In this document: positions 59,199-64,000 of the stretch, piece by piece
Layout of the letters: each line of letters begins with the position of its first letter
Position numbering within the stretch: the stretch's first letter is position 1
DNA from: an uncultured Lachnospiraceae bacterium
GTDB taxonomy: Bacteria; Bacillota; Clostridia; Lachnospirales; Lachnospiraceae
Assembly (NCBI GenBank): GCA_947589315.1
Contig: CANPZE010000002.1
Span: 1 to 64,000 of the forward strand
Direction: 5' to 3'
Length of the DNA: 64,000 nt
Translations under genes and position numbers: made by a program
The notes under the pieces: model-generated
Told to the model about the DNA's origin: nothing
Seen by the model: the letters and a program-made list of their open reading frames with translations, nothing else
The model's database searches: none

Positions 59199-59882
59199 AT
59201 GAAACCCATTACGGCTACTTTACGGAAACGGAAGTTTTCCCTGCGAAGACTTCCCTCTATCTTTTACGGAACCTTGCTTTTATTTCTTCTTGGGACAGCC
59301 CTTGGATGCCTTCTGGCCCATCTGCTCAAGGATTCCCTCTATGCTCCCATTCTGTCCCTGTACCAGACATTGAAAGAACAGCTAAGCACGGCGGAGACAG
59401 ACCATTATGCTATCTTTCTTCTGTCCGTGAAAGGGCAGCTCAAGCTCTTTCTCCTTCTGTGGTTCTTTTCTGTCACTAATGTATGGCGGTACTATTTCTG
59501 GAGCTTTTGTGTATATTCCGGCTTCTGCAACGGCCTCCTCCTGGCCTTTTGCGTCCTCCTAAGCGGAGCTGCCGGATGCTGGGACTTCATTTGCTTCCAG
59601 CTGCCACAGGCTCTTCTGTTCATTCCTGCCTATTGCCTGGCCATTTACCATTGCAACACCTTGCACAGGCAGCTTTCGGGCAATTGGGATCCTCCCTCCG
59701 GGGAGCCCTCAGGAAACGACAGAGCGGCAAGATACGCCAAGCTGGGAAAAAGCATAGGAAAAAAGCAGCTGGCCTTCCGCCAACTGCCCCTCTTCCTTCT
59801 GGACGGGTGTCTCCTTCTGGCCGGCTGCCTGCTGGAAGGATATTGTAATCTCCCCCTCCTCCGTCTCCTTCTGACCCATTAA
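59199..59882 (+). CDS. SpoIIM-like membrane protein
   Basis: 227 residues with about five helices. The pattern resembles stage II sporulation protein M: a basic head, a first helix (YGTLLLFLLGTALGCLLAHLL), an extracellular loop (KEQLSTAETDHYA), then FCVYSGFCNGLLLAFCVLLSGAAGCW and QLPQALLFIPAYCLAIYHC, matching the SpoIIM G-x-G-x-x and LPh-like stretches. In Bacillus SpoIIM is part of the DMP complex (SpoIID, SpoIIM, SpoIIP) in engulfment. No SpoIID/P gene is nearby, and the ribosome-binding site is weak, so confidence is moderate. Confidence 0.6.
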   Translation: MKPITATLRKRKFSLRRLPSIFYGTLLLFLLGTALGCLLAHLLKDSLYAPILSLYQTLKEQLSTAETDHYAIFLLSVKGQLKLFLLLWFFSVTNVWRYYFWSFCVYSGFCNGLLLAFCVLLSGAAGCWDFICFQLPQALLFIPAYCLAIYHCNTLHRQLSGNWDPPSGEPSGNDRAARYAKLGKSIGKKQLAFRQLPLFLLDGCLLLAGCLLEGYCNLPLLRLLLTH

Positions 59883-59889
59883 AGCTATG

Positions 59890-60471
59890 CTATGCCAGAA
59901 GGGAACGGATCTTTCCTGACAAAGCCTGAGGTGTGCTGTCATTCTCCAGCACTTTATCACAACGGCGCAGAAATTCCTGTTCCTCCAACTGCCCTGCCAT
60001 GATCGCCTGGCTCTTTTCCGGGGAATATCCCCGGCTTTCCTGCAAGCGTTTTTGCCGCAGGGACGCCGGTACCCGGACATACCATATCTCATCGCACAGG
60101 GCATCGCAGCCGCTCTCAAAAAGGATAGCCGTCTCAAGGACCAGAAGCCCCTCCTCGTTTTTCCTTCTGCTGATCTCCTGCGCCATGTATGCCTTGACTA
60201 CAGGATGGATGATCTCATTCACTGCCCGGCGGGCGGCGGCATCCTGAAAAATGATCCCGGCCAGCCGATTTCTGTCCAACGTGCCATCCGGCAGGACAAG
60301 CTCTTCCCCAAACCTTCGTACGATCCGTTCAAAGCTGTCTGTCCCCGGCTCCATGGCCGCCCGTCCCAATTCATCTGCAATGAGAAGAACAGCTCCAAGC
60401 TCCTCTTCCATCTTTTGGGCCACTAAGGATTTGCCGCTTCCCACGCCTCCGGTCAATCCTATGACTTTCAT
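59890..60471 (-). CDS. coaE: Dephospho-CoA kinase
   Basis: 193 residues. Last step of coenzyme A synthesis. P-loop GLTGGVGSGKSLVAQ at 5-19, LLIADELGRAAMEPG with the catalytic Asp, IIHPVVKAYM, and VLETAILFESGCDALCDEIWYV are the family motifs. GGAGG before ATG. Located 45 bp after polA, a common neighbour in Firmicutes. Confidence 0.95.
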   Translation of the reverse strand: MKVIGLTGGVGSGKSLVAQKMEEELGAVLLIADELGRAAMEPGTDSFERIVRRFGEELVLPDGTLDRNRLAGIIFQDAAARRAVNEIIHPVVKAYMAQEISRRKNEEGLLVLETAILFESGCDALCDEIWYVRVPASLRQKRLQESRGYSPEKSQAIMAGQLEEQEFLRRCDKVLENDSTPQALSGKIRSLLA

Positions 60472-60516
60472 GCCCTTCCTCCTTCCGGATGCCCCTGAGC
60501 TGCCAGCGATGATCTC

Positions 60517-63393
60517 TCAGTGGGCTTCGTACCAATTCCTTCCTTCTTCCACCTCTACCAGCAGAGGCACCCTCAGCTGGGCCGCCTGCTCCATTTCTTC
60601 CAGCAGCAGCTTCCCCACCGGAATGATCTCCTCCTCCGGCGTCTCCAGCAGAAGCTCATCATGGATCTGAAGCACTACCCTTGCCTTCCTGCCTTCCTCC
60701 AGCAGCCGCAGGGATACGCGTATCATAGCGATTTTAATAATATCTGCCGCAGTGCCCTGGATCGGGGAATTCATGGCGATCCTTTCTCCAAAGGAACGCT
60801 GCATGTAGTTGCCGGAGCTCAATTCCGGCACAGGCCGTTTCCTGCCAAAAAACGTCCTTGCGCTCCCCTCTTCCCTGGCTGTCTTTACGAGACTGTCCAA
60901 ATACTCCTTGACAGCAGGGTAGGTGGCAAAATACTGATTGATATAGCCCTCTGCCTCCTTGCGGGATATATTCAGGTCCTGCCCCAGCCCAAAGGAGCTG
61001 ATCCCATATACAATGCCAAAATTGACTGCCTTGGCATTCCTTCTCTGCAGCTCCGTTACTTTCTCATAAGGCGTATGGAATACCCTGGATGCCGTACTGC
61101 GGTGGATATCCTGATTCTCCCGATAGGCCTGGATCAATTCTTCGTCCCCAGATAAATGAGCCAGTACGCGGAGTTCAATCTGAGAATAATCGGCATCCAG
61201 GAACACACAGCCCTCCCTGGGCTGAAATACCTTCCTCAGCTGCCGTCCCAGTTCCATCCGGATAGGGATATTCTGCAGATTGGGTTCTGTGCTGCTGATC
61301 CTCCCTGTAGCAGTGATGGTCTGGTTAAACTTCCCGTGGATGCGATGGTCCCCCTCAATGTAGACTGGAAGCCCGTCTGCATAGGTGGATTTCAGCTTGG
61401 ATACCTGACGGTAATCCAGGATCTTTGGCACGATAGGATGCTCGGTCCGAAGTTTGTCCAGGATATCTGCCGATGTAGAATATCCCGTCTTCGTTTTCTT
61501 GGCAAAGGGCAGCTTCAGCTTCTCAAATAGGATCACGCCCAGCTGTTTGGGAGAATTAATGTTAAATTCTTCTCCCGCCAGGTCATAGATCTCCTTTTCC
61601 AGTGTCTGCACCCGCTCCTCCAGCAGTGCGGACATGGCGACCAGCTCCTCTCTGTCCGCCTGTACTCCCAGCCGCTCCATTTGATAGAGAAAATATGCGG
61701 TAGGCATCTCAATCTCCCGGTACAATGGCAGCATTCCCTCCTGCTCCAATTTCCGGGACATAACCTCGCAGGCCTGGCATGGCACATAAGCCAGGCTTGC
61801 CAGATAGCTGAGAAGCTTTTGTTCCCACTCCTTCTCCCCTTCCTGCCGCCGGGCCATGATCTCATGAATCTCCGTCTTCCCAAAAAGCTCGCTGTAAGAG
61901 GGAATGGTCCATTCCAGGTAATCCCTGGCGATATCATCGACATAATACGTATCCTTCAGCGGATTCAGCAGATAGGCGGCTATTTGCATGTCCCAGATTT
62001 TGGACATCCAGGCCTCCAGGTCCTTTCTATTGCCATCCGGGAAAAGTCTCTGTCCCGCTGGTTCTATATCCGGCCTTAACTCCTGTATGGGCGTGGTCAG
62101 ATGAAGAATATTCTTCAGGTCAATGAGAGCCAGCTTCTCCACGCAGCCTCCCAATTCCCTTACCTGCCCTAAAAGATAATCTCCCGTCAGATCCTCTCCG
62201 GTAAACATGCAGACTGTCACGGCCTTTTCTTCTTGCTGATAGGAGAGGCTGATCCCATAAAAAAGATACTCTCTCCCCTCCCCGGCATCCTCCTCTGCCA
62301 ATCCGGGATTCTCGTTATCCTCGTCAAAGACAAGGCACATCTGCCCTCCCGACTTCTTTTGGGATTTCTTGCGCCGGGCCCCGGAACTGCTCCACAGATC
62401 TCCCAGAAAGCCCACTCCCAGTACGGCAGGTGTGTTCTTCCTGAGCCGGGCAAAAAAGTCGTCTGCCTCCTTTTTCTCCCGTATCTCCCTCTCTTCCATT
62501 GCCGGCAGCGAGGAGCTGCGTTCTCCCTCTTCAAACCGCTTCAGCAAGGATTTAAATTCCAGACGTTTCATCCACAGAAAGGCCTCCTGGTTAAACAGGT
62601 TCCCCAGCCTGGCCTCCTCCAGGGAATACTCCAGCTCACAGTCTGTCTTGATGGAAGCCAGCTTTTTGCTGAGAAATGCCAATTCCTTATTTGCCGCCAG
62701 AAGGTCATGCGTCCGTTTGGGTGTAATCTCGTCCAGATGCTCATATGCCTCTTCCACACTGGGGAAGGCAGTGAGGATCTTAACGGCGGTCTTCTCTCCC
62801 ACTCCCGGCACACCGGGAATATTGTCGGAGCTGTCCCCCATCAGCCCTTTCAGATCAACAATCTGGGACGGCGTGAGCCCATACCGGTCTATGACATCCT
62901 GCGTATGGTAATTCTCTATCTCCGTGCCTCCCCGTTTCGTCTTAGGGATCCGGATCATAATATGCTCTGTGGCCAATTGGAGCAGATCCCGGTCTCCTGA
63001 TACCAGAGAGACCTCCAGTCCCTGAGCCTCAGCCTGCCGGGCCAGGGTTCCCAGGATATCATCTGCCTCCAGTCCCCCCTGCATGACCATCCGGACTCCC
63101 ATCGCCTCCAGCACCTGCTGGATCACAGGAACCTGCTGCCGCAATTCCTCCGGCATAGCCTTCCTGGTCCCTTTATATTCCTGATACAGCTCATGCCGGA
63201 ACGTAGGCTGGTGCACGTCAAAAGCCACCGTCAAATAATCCGGCTTTTCTTCATCCAGGATTTTTAACATAATATTCAAAAAGCCATACACTCCATTGGT
63301 ATGAAGCCCTTCTGAATTGGTCAGGTCAGGCACCCCATAGAATGCCCGGTTCAATATGCTATGCCCATCGATTAATACCAGTTTTCCCTTCAT
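60517..63393 (-). CDS. polA: DNA polymerase I
   Basis: The track starts at 63405; GGAGG before the ATG at 63393 (MKGKLVLIDGHSILNRAFYG) gives 958 residues, somewhat long. Order: 5'-3' exonuclease (1-300) with LEADDILGTLAR, VSGDRDLLQL and LMGDSSDNIPGVPGVGEKTA; a 3'-5' exonuclease-like domain (about 310-545) without the acidic DxE motif, so proofreading is probably absent; and the polymerase domain with DADYSQIELRVLAH (motif A), RRNAKAVNFGIVYGISSFGL (motif B) and QIHDELLLETP (motif C). It fills gaps and removes RNA primers. It is upstream of coaE. Confidence 0.96.
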   Translation of the reverse strand: MKGKLVLIDGHSILNRAFYGVPDLTNSEGLHTNGVYGFLNIMLKILDEEKPDYLTVAFDVHQPTFRHELYQEYKGTRKAMPEELRQQVPVIQQVLEAMGVRMVMQGGLEADDILGTLARQAEAQGLEVSLVSGDRDLLQLATEHIMIRIPKTKRGGTEIENYHTQDVIDRYGLTPSQIVDLKGLMGDSSDNIPGVPGVGEKTAVKILTAFPSVEEAYEHLDEITPKRTHDLLAANKELAFLSKKLASIKTDCELEYSLEEARLGNLFNQEAFLWMKRLEFKSLLKRFEEGERSSSLPAMEEREIREKKEADDFFARLRKNTPAVLGVGFLGDLWSSSGARRKKSQKKSGGQMCLVFDEDNENPGLAEEDAGEGREYLFYGISLSYQQEEKAVTVCMFTGEDLTGDYLLGQVRELGGCVEKLALIDLKNILHLTTPIQELRPDIEPAGQRLFPDGNRKDLEAWMSKIWDMQIAAYLLNPLKDTYYVDDIARDYLEWTIPSYSELFGKTEIHEIMARRQEGEKEWEQKLLSYLASLAYVPCQACEVMSRKLEQEGMLPLYREIEMPTAYFLYQMERLGVQADREELVAMSALLEERVQTLEKEIYDLAGEEFNINSPKQLGVILFEKLKLPFAKKTKTGYSTSADILDKLRTEHPIVPKILDYRQVSKLKSTYADGLPVYIEGDHRIHGKFNQTITATGRISSTEPNLQNIPIRMELGRQLRKVFQPREGCVFLDADYSQIELRVLAHLSGDEELIQAYRENQDIHRSTASRVFHTPYEKVTELQRRNAKAVNFGIVYGISSFGLGQDLNISRKEAEGYINQYFATYPAVKEYLDSLVKTAREEGSARTFFGRKRPVPELSSGNYMQRSFGERIAMNSPIQGTAADIIKIAMIRVSLRLLEEGRKARVVLQIHDELLLETPEEEIIPVGKLLLEEMEQAAQLRVPLLVEVEEGRNWYEAH

Positions 63394-63423
63394 ATCATCC
63401 TCCATCCATTTCCTCTGCCTTTA

Positions 63424-63732
63424 TCAAAAGATCAACAGCATTCCTATACAGAGCGCCACTAAAAGCAGCAGCTTCTCTATATGTAAAATACGGTACTTCA
63501 TCAGGTAATCTGCAGCAGAACGGAGCTTCTGCCCCGGATCGATATGAAACTGGACGCTGGTCTCATTGGCATCCAGATACCGCATCCCCATGATCAGAGT
63601 ATAATAAATCTCATATTCCTCCCTGCATTCCTGGCAAGTCTCCAGATGCTCTAAAAAAGCATCCAACTCCTCTATATTAAGTTCGTCATCAATAAAAGGA
63701 ATGAATTTTTGTTGTACTTCCCTGCAATCCAT
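63424..63732 (-). CDS. Anti-sigma-like zinc-finger (zf-HC2) membrane protein
   Basis: 102 residues. The N-terminal zinc finger CREVQQKFIPFIDDEL...FLEHLETCQECREEYEI carries the H-x3-C-x2-C pattern of ZAS anti-sigma factors, and the C-terminus is a single helix (KLLLLVALCIGMLLIF). It could restrain an ECF sigma factor from the membrane, but no sigma gene is next to it. GGATGGAGGAGG ahead of the ATG. It is 30 bp upstream of polA. Confidence 0.8.
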   Translation of the reverse strand: MDCREVQQKFIPFIDDELNIEELDAFLEHLETCQECREEYEIYYTLIMGMRYLDANETSVQFHIDPGQKLRSAADYLMKYRILHIEKLLLLVALCIGMLLIF

Positions 63733-63811
63733 GAGCCTCCTCCATCCTTTCCCTTCCGCTCCATTGGTATAATTATAGCTTTATCCCCATTCCTTGTAAA
63801 GCTTATGGATT

Positions 63812-63840
63812 TTGACAAATCATTTCCTCCATGGTATACT
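63812..63840 (+). promoter_or_regulatory. Promoter of the tmRNA gene
   Basis: TTGACA (63812-63817), 17-bp spacer, TATACT (63835-63840). Transcription would begin about 63847, and the 5' end of mature tmRNA is near 63874. Confidence 0.8.
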
Positions 63841-63873
63841 GTTCCTGCTATAGGTAACAATAGCTACTGTACA

Positions 63874-64000
63874 GGGGGTTGTACAGGTTTCGACGAGTTC
63901 ATTGAAAATGGAGAAGCTGTCCGTGGCCGGGAACCACGTAAAAATCTCGAATTTAAAATTAAACGCTGAAGATAATTTAGCACTGGCTGCCTAAGAGCAG
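63874..64000 (+). ncRNA. ssrA: Transfer-messenger RNA, 5' part (cut by window end)
   Basis: Begins with GGGGGTTGTACAGGTTTCGACG, the conserved 5' end of bacterial tmRNA that forms the tRNA-like domain with the missing 3' end. The tag reading frame ends in AAC GCT GAA GAT AAT TTA GCA CTG GCT GCC TAA, giving a tag ending in NAEDNLALAA, similar to the ANDENYALAA tag of E. coli. The exact resume codon is uncertain. tmRNA frees stalled ribosomes with SmpB. The 3' half, with the remaining pseudoknots, is outside the window. Confidence 0.93.

Noticed and set aside
1-64000. CRISPR array, intact prophage or insertion sequence
   Set aside because: No regularly spaced direct repeats, no phage structural genes and no complete transposase were seen; the only mobile-type gene is the Rpn fragment at the left edge.

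Overview
The window reads as chromosomal DNA of a low-to-mid GC, anaerobic, spore-forming Firmicute, most likely a gut Lachnospiraceae (Blautia/Ruminococcus-like). Grounds are oxygen-sensitive class III ribonucleotide reductase genes (nrdD-nrdG), a SpoIIM-like protein, DUF1700/DUF4097 and YcxB/DUF6715 families, GGAGG ribosome-binding sites on nearly every gene, and BspA-type leucine-rich repeats. The genus is inferred; no 16S rRNA gene is present.

Layout. 1-2.96 kb is an accessory patch: the tail of an Rpn/PD-(D/E)XK transposase-like gene, a leucine-rich-repeat gene remnant, an XRE regulator with a membrane tail, and a DUF3800 gene bounded by two near-identical copies of a tRNA terminator. 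Two tRNA-Ser genes follow (2.96-3.2 kb). 3.5-9.2 kb holds a minus-strand signalling block: a hybrid histidine kinase fused to a DegV domain, a second hybrid kinase ending in an HPt domain, and a lone receiver. 9.3-14.5 kb is a minus-strand operon with the tRNA t6A genes tsaE, tsaB and tsaD plus rimI, RNase Z and three small or membrane proteins. 14.6-17.8 kb has a RelA/SpoT-like protein with a large unknown C-terminal half, converging on an HtrA-like protein that lacks its catalytic His and Ser. 18-25.1 kb has mutS2, an OmpR-type two-component pair, a GH5 lipoprotein and pfkA. 25.6-29.9 kb is a PadR-DUF1700-DUF4097 operon in which the PadR protein carries a tail of about 640 residues with repeated motifs.

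29.9-34.7 kb is a minus-strand run: VanW, an AIR-synthase-like protein, an Lrp regulator, an aminotransferase and TrmL. 35-36.8 kb has small proteins, including a 34-residue membrane peptide absent from the ORF track and a metal-binding HMA protein behind a recognisable promoter and operator. 36.8-40.6 kb runs plus: a membrane glycosyltransferase-like protein, purine nucleoside phosphorylase and an MtaD-like deaminase. 40.6-46.7 kb runs minus: CorA, MscS, GlgB, a YesL-like protein and a DUF1015 protein. 46.9-50.1 kb is the glycolytic gap-pgk-tpiA cluster. 50.2-53.0 kb is nrdD-nrdG under two well-formed NrdR boxes. 53-64 kb has mutY, a degenerate sigma-70-like protein, a secreted BspA-like protein, a cyclophilin, an orphan oligopeptide-binding lipoprotein, a SpoIIM-like protein, coaE, polA, a zinc-finger anti-sigma-like protein, and the 5' part of the tmRNA gene cut by the window end.

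Most of the window is core metabolism and translation quality control (t6A, RNase Z, TrmL, tmRNA). The unusual material is in domain architectures: the kinase-DegV fusion, the PadR tail, the RelA/SpoT-like fusion, the pseudo-HtrA and the shortened sigma factor. All functions come from reading motifs by eye; no database search was run.
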